From Streptomyces lacrimifluminis (lineage in GTDB: Bacteria; Actinomycetota; Actinomycetes; Streptomycetales; Streptomycetaceae): DNA of 64,000 bases. The notes below the pieces were generated by a model. It did not search any database and was not told the origin of the DNA. It was given only the letters and a program-made list of their open reading frames with translations. Made by a program: the position numbers and the translations under genes. Shown here in pieces: positions 26,874 to 33,437 of the stretch. How positions within the stretch are numbered: position 1 is the stretch's first letter; each line of letters opens with the position of its first letter. The DNA lies in the NCBI RefSeq assembly GCF_014646095.1, contig NZ_BMMU01000001.1:124001-188000 (forward strand), written 5' to 3'.

Positions 26874-27407
26874 CTACGCCTCGAACTCCGTCAGGTCGAT
26901 CGCGTGTACGAGCAGCTGGTGGCCGTACACGGGGTGGGTCGTGTCCCGCTCCTCCGTCAGGCCCAGCTTGCGGATGATGTTCTCGGAGGCGTCGTCGCCC
27001 CCTCTGCTGATGCTGATCACGCGGTCCAGGCCGCGGTCCTGGAGGGCGAACTCCAGGGTGGCGTGGGCGGCCTCGGAGGCGTACCCCTGGCCCCAGAACG
27101 GGGAGCCGAGCAGCCAGCTGATCGCCACGTCGTGCGCCACCTCCGGCAGGAACGCGGGCACGGACAGGCCGACAGCGCCGATCAGTTCACCCGAGGCGAG
27201 CAGTTCGACGGCGAAGAGGCCGAAGCCCTCCTCGTCCCACTCCTCCTCCCACCGCTCGATGGCCTCCGCCGTGTACTCCAGGTCGCGCACCGAGCCGTCG
27301 TCGATCCAGCGCATGACCTGGGAGTCCGCGAGGATCTCCGACAGGGGCACGAGGTCGTCGTCGGTCCAGCGGCGGAGGAGGAGGCGGGGGGTGTGGATCT
27401 CGGTCAT
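26874..27407 (-). CDS. RimJ/RimL-type GNAT acetyltransferase
   Basis: A 177-residue acetyltransferase of the RimJ/RimL branch, which acetylates N-terminal residues of ribosomal proteins or small molecules. The opening TPRLLLRRWTDDDLVPLSEI is typical. The acetyl-CoA loop is SPFWGQGYASEAAHATLEFA (about 111-130), and the C-terminal NIIRKLGLTEERDTTHPVYG is a family hallmark. The start is the ATG at 27407; another Met at 27416 is possible. The target is unknown. Confidence 0.87.
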   Translation of the reverse strand: MTEIHTPRLLLRRWTDDDLVPLSEILADSQVMRWIDDGSVRDLEYTAEAIERWEEEWDEEGFGLFAVELLASGELIGAVGLSVPAFLPEVAHDVAISWLLGSPFWGQGYASEAAHATLEFALQDRGLDRVISISRGGDDASENIIRKLGLTEERDTTHPVYGHQLLVHAIDLTEFEA

Positions 27408-27477
27408 GGCGTCCATCCTGCCCGACGGCCGAACGCGCCCACGCATCAGTGTCTCAGTGCGGCAGTGCGGCAGTGCG

Positions 27478-28425
27478 TCAGTGGGATGCCGCTGCCAGCG
27501 CCGCGCGCAGGTGGCCGTCGTTCTCCGCGAGGAGGCGGGCGGCCGTCGGGCCGTCGACCGAGCCGAGGACGACGAGGATCGCGTTCTTCGTCTCCCCGTC
27601 CGCCGCCGCGAGCGCGGCCTCGATCTCCTCGTCGCCCGCGCCGGTCGCCAGGGCGACGATCCGGCGGGAGCGGGCCCTGAGCTTCTCGTTCGACGCCCGT
27701 ACGTCGACCATCAGGTTCCCGTACGTCTTGCCGAGCCGGATCATCGTGATCGTCGACAGCATGTTGAGGACCAGCTTCTGGGCCGTGCCCGCCTTGAGAC
27801 GCGTCGACCCGGTCAGCAGCTCTGGTCCGACGACGACCTCGATGCCGTGCTCGGCCGCCGCCCCGAGCGCGCTGCGCGCGTTGCAGGACAGGCCGATCGT
27901 CAACGCGCCCAGCGCGCGGGCGTGTTCGACGGCGCCGACCGCGTACGGCGTGCGGCCTGACGCGGAGACGCCGACCACCGTGTCCAGGGCGGTGACGCCG
28001 AGCGCGTCGAGGTCACCGGCCGCCAGCTCCTTGGAGTCCTCGGCGCCCTCGACGGAGGTGACCATGGCCTCGGGTCCGCCCGCGATCACGCCCGTGACCT
28101 GGGCGGGGTCGGTGTTGAAGGTGGGCGGGCACTCGGAGGCGTCCAGCACGCCGAGCCGGCCCGGCGTGCCCGCGCCCGCGTAGACCAGCCGGCCCCCGCG
28201 GGCCATCCGGGCCGCCAGGGCGTCGATCGCGGCGGCGATCTCCGGGAGCCGTTCGGCGACGGCGGCCGGGACGGTCGTGTCCTCGGCGTTCATCAGCCTG
28301 GCGATGTCGAGAGTGGGAAGCTGGTCGATCTCGGCCAGCTCCGGGCGGAACGCCTCCGTCGTCAGCGACTCCAACTCCTCTTTCAGGGCACGGTGGTTGG
28401 AGGAGGCGTCAGCGGTTGAGGTCAT
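27478..28425 (-). CDS. murQ: N-acetylmuramic acid 6-phosphate etherase
   Basis: It cleaves the lactyl ether of MurNAc-6-phosphate to give GlcNAc-6-phosphate and lactate, which lets the cell recycle peptidoglycan sugar into the NagA pathway. It is a SIS-fold protein: GGRLVYAGAGTPGRLGVLDASE (about 79-100), the catalytic Glu region PTFNTDPAQV, ALDTVVGVSASGRTPYAVGA and NMLSTITMIRLGKTYGNLMV are all diagnostic. Length is 315 residues. It starts at ATG, 110 bp downstream of the RpiR regulator in the same direction, so both are probably one unit. Its product feeds the nagA gene found 22 kb away. Confidence 0.95.
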   Translation of the reverse strand: MTSTADASSNHRALKEELESLTTEAFRPELAEIDQLPTLDIARLMNAEDTTVPAAVAERLPEIAAAIDALAARMARGGRLVYAGAGTPGRLGVLDASECPPTFNTDPAQVTGVIAGGPEAMVTSVEGAEDSKELAAGDLDALGVTALDTVVGVSASGRTPYAVGAVEHARALGALTIGLSCNARSALGAAAEHGIEVVVGPELLTGSTRLKAGTAQKLVLNMLSTITMIRLGKTYGNLMVDVRASNEKLRARSRRIVALATGAGDEEIEAALAAADGETKNAILVVLGSVDGPTAARLLAENDGHLRAALAAASH

Positions 28426-28535
28426 GGCGTGCGGCTCTTTCGGATCTTCCGGCGCGACGGTGTGACGGTGCGGCTACCGGTGTTGCGGCTGTCGGTGTGC
28501 TGCCCGGACGCGGAGACGCCCGGGCGCGGGCGGGC

Positions 28536-29555
28536 CTAGCGGCGCGATGTCGTGCCGCTGTTGCGCGGGGTGTGGCGGTGGGCGAGGGCCTCGTAGGAGG
28601 CGGAGAGCGCGGGAGCGGCCGTCTCGTACGTTCGCTGTGCCACGCCTATGAACAGGCAGTCCACGACGAGGAGTTGACTGGTGCGGGACGACATCGCCGC
28701 CGGGCGCAGTTCGCTCTCGCGGGCCGTGGAGGTGGTCAGGATGTGGTCGGCGTACTGCGAGACGGGCCCGTCGGGGCGGCCGGTGATCGCGACGGTCGTG
28801 GCCCCGCGCTCGAAGGCGACGCGCAGCGGCTCGATGACGTCCCCGGTCGACCCGGAGTGCGTGATCGCGACGGCGACGTCCTTCGCGCGCAGCTGCACCG
28901 CGTTGGTGACGGCGAGGTGCGGGTCGCTGTGGGCGTGCGCTATCAGCCCTATGCGCAGCAGCTTCTGGGTGAGGTCCTGGGCGACCAGACCGGAGGCGCC
29001 CACGCCGTAGATGTCGATGCGACGGGCGGCGGCCAGCGCGCTGACGGCGGCGGACAGCTGGGCCATGTCCAGCCCGGCGGCCGTGTCGGCGAGGGTCTGC
29101 TGCTCGTCGTACGCGAGTTTCGCCACGACGTCCGCGATCGGGTCGTCGACCGCGATGTCGGCGGTCACGGCGGGGGAGCGCCCCGACTGCTGCTGGGCGG
29201 CCAGGCCCGCGAGGGCGAGGCGCAGGTCGCGGTAGCCGGGATAGCCGAGCAGCCGGGACGTACGGACGACCGTCGCCTCGCTGGTGCCGGTGAGTTCGGC
29301 GAGGCCGGTGACCGTCAGTGCCGCGCAGCCGGCCGGGTCCGCGGCGACCGCCTCGGCGACGCGCTGCATGGAGCGGGTCATGGAGGGCGCCAGTGTCCGC
29401 ACCTTGGCGGCGAGGGCGGCGGGCGCGGGAGGGGTGACACCCGGGAGGCCGCCGGGCTTCCCGGAGGTGCCCGGTGTACCTGCCGCACCTGCCGCACCCG
29501 CTGTACCGAAAATTTCCTTCACGTCTCGGCTCACATCATGAAAGATATTTTCCAT
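28536..29555 (-). CDS. RpiR-family (MurR-like) transcriptional regulator
   Basis: A sugar-phosphate-sensing repressor with an N-terminal RpiR helix-turn-helix (about residues 45-120: MTRSMQRVAEAVAADPAG, LAELTGTSEATVVRTSRLLG) and a C-terminal SIS domain (about 160-300: IDIYGVGASGLVAQDLTQKL, VAIAITHSG-type loop, IEPLRVAFERGATTVAITG). The SIS domain should bind a MurNAc or GlcNAc phosphate. The first 40 residues are a Gly/Pro/Ala/Thr-rich tail coded by short repeats. The start is uncertain: the ATG at 29555 overlaps a palindrome that looks like the regulator's own operator, and a GTG 11 codons in (MKEIFG) is possible. It precedes murQ. Confidence 0.88.
   Translation of the reverse strand: MENIFHDVSRDVKEIFGTAGAAGAAGTPGTSGKPGGLPGVTPPAPAALAAKVRTLAPSMTRSMQRVAEAVAADPAGCAALTVTGLAELTGTSEATVVRTSRLLGYPGYRDLRLALAGLAAQQQSGRSPAVTADIAVDDPIADVVAKLAYDEQQTLADTAAGLDMAQLSAAVSALAAARRIDIYGVGASGLVAQDLTQKLLRIGLIAHAHSDPHLAVTNAVQLRAKDVAVAITHSGSTGDVIEPLRVAFERGATTVAITGRPDGPVSQYADHILTTSTARESELRPAAMSSRTSQLLVVDCLFIGVAQRTYETAAPALSASYEALAHRHTPRNSGTTSRR
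29539..29554. promoter_or_regulatory. Candidate RpiR-type operator
   Basis: TGAAAGATATTTTCCA is a near-palindrome of the TGAAA-N6-TTTCA type used by RpiR regulators. A related GAAAATTTCCTTCA lies at 29508-29521. They stand in an AT-rich island between the RpiR gene and a divergent small gene. Overlap with the annotated RpiR start suggests either autorepression by blocking the promoter or a later start codon. Confidence 0.5.
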
Positions 29556-29590
29556 TCGGAGGTACGGTCAAGAGTGCGCACAATGGGTGC

Positions 29591-29995
29591 ATGACCTCCA
29601 CCGGCGACCCCAGTCCCCCCGTCACCCCACTGGAGCAGGCGTTGCACGCGGCACGTGCCCTGGTACTCGCCGACCTGGCCGCGCGCGAGGTCGCCGAGGC
29701 GGATGTCGTCTCGATGGTCGAGGAGTCGGTCGTCCAGCGCCGCTGGTGGGTCGAGCAGTGGCCGGACGGCGCGGGGTATGTGGCCGGGCTGGTCGCCCAG
29801 GACGTCCAGGACTCACTGCTGGAGACGTACGGCCGCTGGCCCCTGTGCCCGGTCTGCGGCGGCGGTGATCCGCACGCCCTGGAGGTGGAACCGGAGTTGG
29901 GCCCCGATCCGCAGTGGGTGTGCCACAAGGCGGGGGTGCGGGTCGCGGCGGTGGGGGGACTGGGCGCGACCTCGGGCGGGACGCCGTCGTCGTGA
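29591..29995 (+). CDS. Conserved hypothetical protein with zinc-ribbon-like C-terminus
   Basis: A 134-residue protein. The first 85 residues are helical (PLEQALHAARALVLADLAA, VVSMVEESVVQRRWWVEQWP, VAGLVAQDVQDSLLETYG). The C-terminus has CPVCGGGDPHAL followed by WVCHKAG, which may bind one metal through three Cys and a His. I do not recognise the family. It starts at ATG and overlaps the DUF4031 gene by four bases (GTGA), so both are coupled. It is divergent from the RpiR regulator. Confidence 0.75.
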   Translation: MTSTGDPSPPVTPLEQALHAARALVLADLAAREVAEADVVSMVEESVVQRRWWVEQWPDGAGYVAGLVAQDVQDSLLETYGRWPLCPVCGGGDPHALEVEPELGPDPQWVCHKAGVRVAAVGGLGATSGGTPSS

Positions 29996-30327
29996 CGATC
30001 TACATCGATCCGCCGGTCTGGCCCGGGCACGGCCGCCTGTGGTCACACCTCGTGAGCGACGTCTCGTACGAGGAACTGCACTCGTTCGCGGGGGAGTTGG
30101 GCGTACCCGAGCGGGCCTTCGAGCGCGATCACTACGACATTCCGTCGCATCGGTACGGGGATGTGGTGGCGGCCGGGGCGGTGGAGGTCAGCAGCCGCGA
30201 GGTGGTGCGGCTGTTGCACGGGGCGGGGCTGCGCAGGCGGAAGGCGGCGCGCGAGCCGGGCGGGCCGGGCGGGCAGGTAGAGGCGGGCGGGCCGGGTCGG
30301 CCTGGTCGTCAGCCGCGCAACTCGTAG
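29992..30327 (+). CDS. DUF4031 domain protein
   Basis: A 111-residue protein with the DUF4031 pattern: VTIYIDPPVWPGHGRLWSHL, then SYEELHSFAGELGVPERAFE and DHYDIPSHRY. The family is small and of unknown activity; the conserved His, Asp and Tyr residues suggest an enzyme or nucleotide-binding protein. It starts at GTG overlapping the previous stop. The C-terminal 25 residues are a Gly/Pro/Arg tail coded by short repeats that overlaps the end of the convergent gene. Confidence 0.85.
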   Translation: MTIYIDPPVWPGHGRLWSHLVSDVSYEELHSFAGELGVPERAFERDHYDIPSHRYGDVVAAGAVEVSSREVVRLLHGAGLRRRKAAREPGGPGGQVEAGGPGRPGRQPRNS

Positions 30328-31412
30328 GCCCGGAGGCCTTCTTCGTCGGGTTCCGCGCTCACCGGCACGAACCCGACGCGGGCGATCACCGCCTGGGACG
30401 GGGCGTTCCGCGGCTCGATGGTCGCGAACAGGGACCGTACGTCGTCCCGGGCCAGCGCCCACTCCGCCAGCGTGCGCAGCGCCTCCGTGGCGTAGCCGTT
30501 GCCGCGGGCGGCCTCCGCGAGGTCGTAGCCGACCTCGGCCTTGCCCTCCTCGTCGGGGGCGCCGTGGAAGCCCATGCCGCCGACCGCGCGGTCGTCCTCC
30601 CGCCGTACGAGGACGAACAGGCCGAACTCCGGGCGGTGTACGCCCGCCTCGTACGCCTTCGTCGTCATCCCGGCGGCCTCCCGCGTGCCCTCGAAGGGGC
30701 CGCCCTCGATCCAGTCGAAGCCGCCGGTGCCGCCCGCGCTCAGATCGGCGGCTGCGGCCGGGGTGACACCCTCCAGGCGGAGCCGTTCGGTGTCGAGGAC
30801 GAGGTTGTTGCTCCAGCGCCACTCGGTGACGTCGGCCCGGCCGGTGAGGCCCGCGCGGCCGGTCGCCCAGAGCAGGGTCCGCCAGTGGTCCGGGCCGGGC
30901 CGGACGTGCGGGAAGATCCGGGTGAGGACGAACTCCGCCAGATGCGCGGGCGGTTCGTACGGCAGCCCCAGCCCCTCGGCGACGTCGTGGGTGTGCAGCA
31001 GCACTTCGGCGACGCCCATCGCGGCGAAGCCCTCGCGGTTCGCACTGCGGAAGGGGGCCGGGTGGAAGGCCCGCACGTCACGGGGTGCGGTGCGGACGGC
31101 GGCGGTGAGCAGGGCGCCGGTCGCGGTGATGACGTCGAGGATGCCTCCGTTGACGCCCGAGTTGTCGGCGGGGGCCAGGCCGTCCGCACTGCCGAGGGTG
31201 ATGTCGAGGCGGGCGTACGGGCTCTGTGTCCGCCCTGCCAGCCGCGCGGCGTAGGTGACGAGGTCGGTGACGATGTGCTCGGCGGTCTGCCGGCAACTCC
31301 ACTCCAGTTGCCCCGCGTTGGTGTCCGCCCAGTCCCGGTCCACCACCGGCCGCAGCAGCGCCACCGCGCTCGCGACAGCCTCGTCCACTTCGTTCCCGCC
31401 CGTGCTCAGCAT
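30309..31412 (-). CDS. Fusion of DinB/maleylpyruvate-isomerase-like and GNAT domains
   Basis: A 367-residue two-domain protein. Residues 1-190 resemble the mycothiol-dependent maleylpyruvate isomerase N-terminal (DinB-like) helical bundle, with the metal-type histidines in CRQTAEHIVTDLVTYAARL and VAEVLLHTHDVAEGLGL. Residues 205-367 are a GNAT acetyltransferase (NLVLDTERLRLEGVTPA, ARGNGYATEALRTLAEWAL for the CoA loop, NAPSQAVIARVGFVPV). Mycothiol carries an acetylated amine, so a thiol-linked acetyl transfer is imaginable but untested. It starts at ATG and overlaps the DUF4031 gene tail to tail by 19 bases. Confidence 0.85.
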   Translation of the reverse strand: MLSTGGNEVDEAVASAVALLRPVVDRDWADTNAGQLEWSCRQTAEHIVTDLVTYAARLAGRTQSPYARLDITLGSADGLAPADNSGVNGGILDVITATGALLTAAVRTAPRDVRAFHPAPFRSANREGFAAMGVAEVLLHTHDVAEGLGLPYEPPAHLAEFVLTRIFPHVRPGPDHWRTLLWATGRAGLTGRADVTEWRWSNNLVLDTERLRLEGVTPAAAADLSAGGTGGFDWIEGGPFEGTREAAGMTTKAYEAGVHRPEFGLFVLVRREDDRAVGGMGFHGAPDEEGKAEVGYDLAEAARGNGYATEALRTLAEWALARDDVRSLFATIEPRNAPSQAVIARVGFVPVSAEPDEEGLRAYELRG

Positions 31413-31452
31413 GCGGCGAGGATAGGGGGTGGGGTGCGGTGACGGACACGGA

Positions 31453-32178
31453 TTAAATCGGCGCCGAGTCCGTTTCGAGCCGGTTCAGCTCCGCCGCGAT
31501 GTTGGCGCGTGCCGGTTCCTCCCAGTGCCGCGTGCCGTACGGCGTCCGGAACAGCTGTGGCAGGGCGAGGAGTTGGCGCAGTACCGCTGCCCGGCCTTCC
31601 CGGAAGGCGTCCGCCGGGACGAAGGCGTACTCCTCGCGGACGGCGGCCGTGTACGCGGCGTACGTGTCCTGGGGCGCGGCCAGGATCGCGAGGTCCGCGT
31701 CGCACAGGACCTCGCCGTTGCGGTCGCCGGGCGCGGGGGCGTGAGTGACGGTGAGGCGGACGAGGCGGGCTACCTCGGCGGTGCCCGCTGCCGAGACACC
31801 GGCCTCGGGGAGGGCACGCTCGGCGAGCCGGGCGGAACGCTCCTCGTTCTCGGAGCGGTCCGGGGCGTACACGGCGTCGTGGAACCAGGCGGCGAGGCGG
31901 ACCAGGGCCAGGTCGGGGGCGAGGTCCGGGGCTGGTGTGTCGGCCTGCTCCGCTTCCAGTACGTCGATGTGGTTCAGGACCGCCGTGAGGTGGGTGAGGG
32001 TGTGGTAGCGGCGCTGGGGTTCCTGGTAACGGGCGAGGAGGTTGTCGGCGTAGGGGGTGGGGTCGGGAAGCTCTTCGGCGTCGCCGGGGGTGACGCGGGC
32101 TGCTTCCAGGGTCCGGGTCCAGCGGGCGCGGAGGGTGGCGAGGGCGTCCGGGGCGGCGGGGTCGGCTTGATCGGGCAT
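31453..32178 (-). CDS. HD-domain metal-dependent phosphohydrolase
   Basis: A 241-residue HD-superfamily protein. Metal ligands are visible in QRRYHTLTHL (His, about residues 55-64), WFHDAVYAPDRSENEERSA (the HD pair, about 97-115) and the late LCDADLAILA. This subfamily is annotated as predicted metal-dependent HD phosphohydrolase and is common in actinobacteria and fungi; the substrate, probably a nucleotide, is not known. It starts at ATG, with 40 bp between its stop and the next gene's start. Confidence 0.87.
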   Translation of the reverse strand: MPDQADPAAPDALATLRARWTRTLEAARVTPGDAEELPDPTPYADNLLARYQEPQRRYHTLTHLTAVLNHIDVLEAEQADTPAPDLAPDLALVRLAAWFHDAVYAPDRSENEERSARLAERALPEAGVSAAGTAEVARLVRLTVTHAPAPGDRNGEVLCDADLAILAAPQDTYAAYTAAVREEYAFVPADAFREGRAAVLRQLLALPQLFRTPYGTRHWEEPARANIAAELNRLETDSAPI

Positions 32179-32370
32179 GCGGGCATTCTGCCGTCCGGGC
32201 GGGGTGGGCCGTGGGGTGGGAGGCGTGACGGTTTCGGTGGGTGTGTGAGCGGGGGTGGGGGTGGGCTTCTGGGTGGGGTGGGGTGGGGTGGGGCGGGGCG
32301 GGTGAGTGACGGGGGCGGGGCTCCGGCGTACTCTTGGATTGGACTAGACCTGTAGTCGCTTCAACGTGAA

Positions 32371-32430
32371 GCCAAGGGCAGCCAAAGGCAGTCAAAGGCA
32401 GTCAAGGGCAGTCAAGGGAATCCAAGGGAA
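32371..32430 (+). repeat. Six 10-bp tandem repeats ahead of cutC
   Basis: Six consecutive decamers of the type GTCAAGGGCA, in exact 10-bp phase, fill the leader of the cutC-like gene. The last units (AAGGGAAGGGG) supply its ribosome-binding site. The period is close to one DNA helical turn. Confidence 0.8.
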
Positions 32431-32438
32431 GGGGTCCG

Positions 32439-33131
32439 ATGAGCCGGCGCGCAGTGCTGGAGGTGATCGCCCTCGGTGTCGAGGACGCCGTCGCCGCCCG
32501 GGCCGGAGGGGCCGACCGGCTGGAGCTGGTCACCGACATGGCCGCCGACGGGCTCACCCCGACCGTCGCGGCCTTCGCCGGGATCCGGGACGCCGTCGAC
32601 ATCCCGCTGCGGGTGATGCTGCGGCTGGCGGACGGGTTCGGCGCGGGGGATGTCGATCGGCTGGCCGGGGTCGCCGGGGAGTTGCGGGGGGCGGGTGCGG
32701 AGGAGTTCGTGCTCGGGTTCCTGGGGGCGGACGGTGGGGTCGATCTCGCTGCCGTCGAGCGGGTCGTGGGGGAGATCGAGGGCTGCCGGTGGACGTTCCA
32801 CCGGGCGATCGACCACGCCGTCGACCGGGATGCGTTGCGCAAGCAGCTCGATGGGCTTCCGGGGCTCGACACCTACCTCACGGCGGGTTCGGCGGCCGGG
32901 GTCGATGACGGGCTGCCTACGTTGCTCGCGGAGGCGGCGCGGGGTGGGGAGCCGGGGTACGAGCAGCGGCTGCTGGTGGGGGGCGGGCTGCGGTTGGAGC
33001 ATGTGCCGCGGCTGCGTGCTGTGGGTGTGGACGCGTTTCATATCGGGGGTGCGGCTCGGCCGGAGGGGTGGGGGAGGCCGGTGTCGGTGGGGGCGGTCGC
33101 GGAGTGGCGGGGGGTGCTGGACGGGGGGTGA
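32439..33131 (+). CDS. cutC: CutC-family protein
   Basis: A 230-residue TIM-barrel protein of the CutC family. Diagnostic stretches are LEVIALGVEDAVAARAGGADRLELV, IPLRVMLR, EEFVLGFL, WTFHRAIDH and TYLTAGSAAG. The family was first linked to copper tolerance in E. coli, but its enzymatic role remains disputed. It starts at ATG (MSRRAVLEV) right after a 10-bp tandem repeat that provides the ribosome-binding site. It is a single gene followed by an interspersed repeat with a strong hairpin that may act as terminator. Confidence 0.85.
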   Translation: MSRRAVLEVIALGVEDAVAARAGGADRLELVTDMAADGLTPTVAAFAGIRDAVDIPLRVMLRLADGFGAGDVDRLAGVAGELRGAGAEEFVLGFLGADGGVDLAAVERVVGEIEGCRWTFHRAIDHAVDRDALRKQLDGLPGLDTYLTAGSAAGVDDGLPTLLAEAARGGEPGYEQRLLVGGGLRLEHVPRLRAVGVDAFHIGGAARPEGWGRPVSVGAVAEWRGVLDGG

Positions 33132-33153
33132 GGGGGCGTGTCCGGGGGTGTTT

Positions 33154-33281
33154 TCTCGCCCCCGCCGCCCCTACCCGTCCCATCCTGTCCCTGGGGGCTG
33201 CGCCCCCAGACCCCCGCTTCGGCCCTGAAGGGGCCTCGTCCTCAAACTCCCCCAGAGGGGGACCCCCAGACGGGCTGAAGA
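33154..33281 (+). repeat. Interspersed intergenic repeat
   Basis: A second copy of the family seen at 10.34 kb: TCGCCCCCGCCGCCCCTACC, then the perfect hairpin CTGGGGGC-TGC-GCCCCCAG, GACCCCCGCTTCGGCCCTGA, and CGTCCTCAAAC. It ends in CAGACGGGCTGAAGATG after a short duplication (CCCCCAGAGGGGGACCCCCAG). It lies downstream of cutC and may act as terminator. With the following 150 bp, which hold only degenerate pieces (CGGACGGCTGGAAATGC near 33355), it fills the 306-bp gap before the HelD-like gene end. Confidence 0.82.
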
Positions 33282-33437
33282 TGCCTGGGCCCGTGCTGAA
33301 TAGATGCGGTGAACGGGCGGTTGGGTGGGAAACAACGGATGCGCTGAACCGGCCGGACGGCTGGAAATGCCGCCCGGCGACGGTCGTTCAGGGGCGCCTG
33401 GCGAACGGGCCGAGACGGGTGGGTGGGAAAACAGCCG

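Noticed and set aside
28416..29594. A 392-codon plus-strand frame over the RpiR gene
   Set aside because: It is a shadow of the RpiR/SIS regulator; composition is Arg/Gly/Val-rich and no domain is visible.
29655..31442. A 595-codon plus-strand frame across two small genes and the MDMPI-GNAT gene
   Set aside because: It crosses the true genes in the wrong frame and strand and is low-complexity Arg/Gly/Ala sequence.
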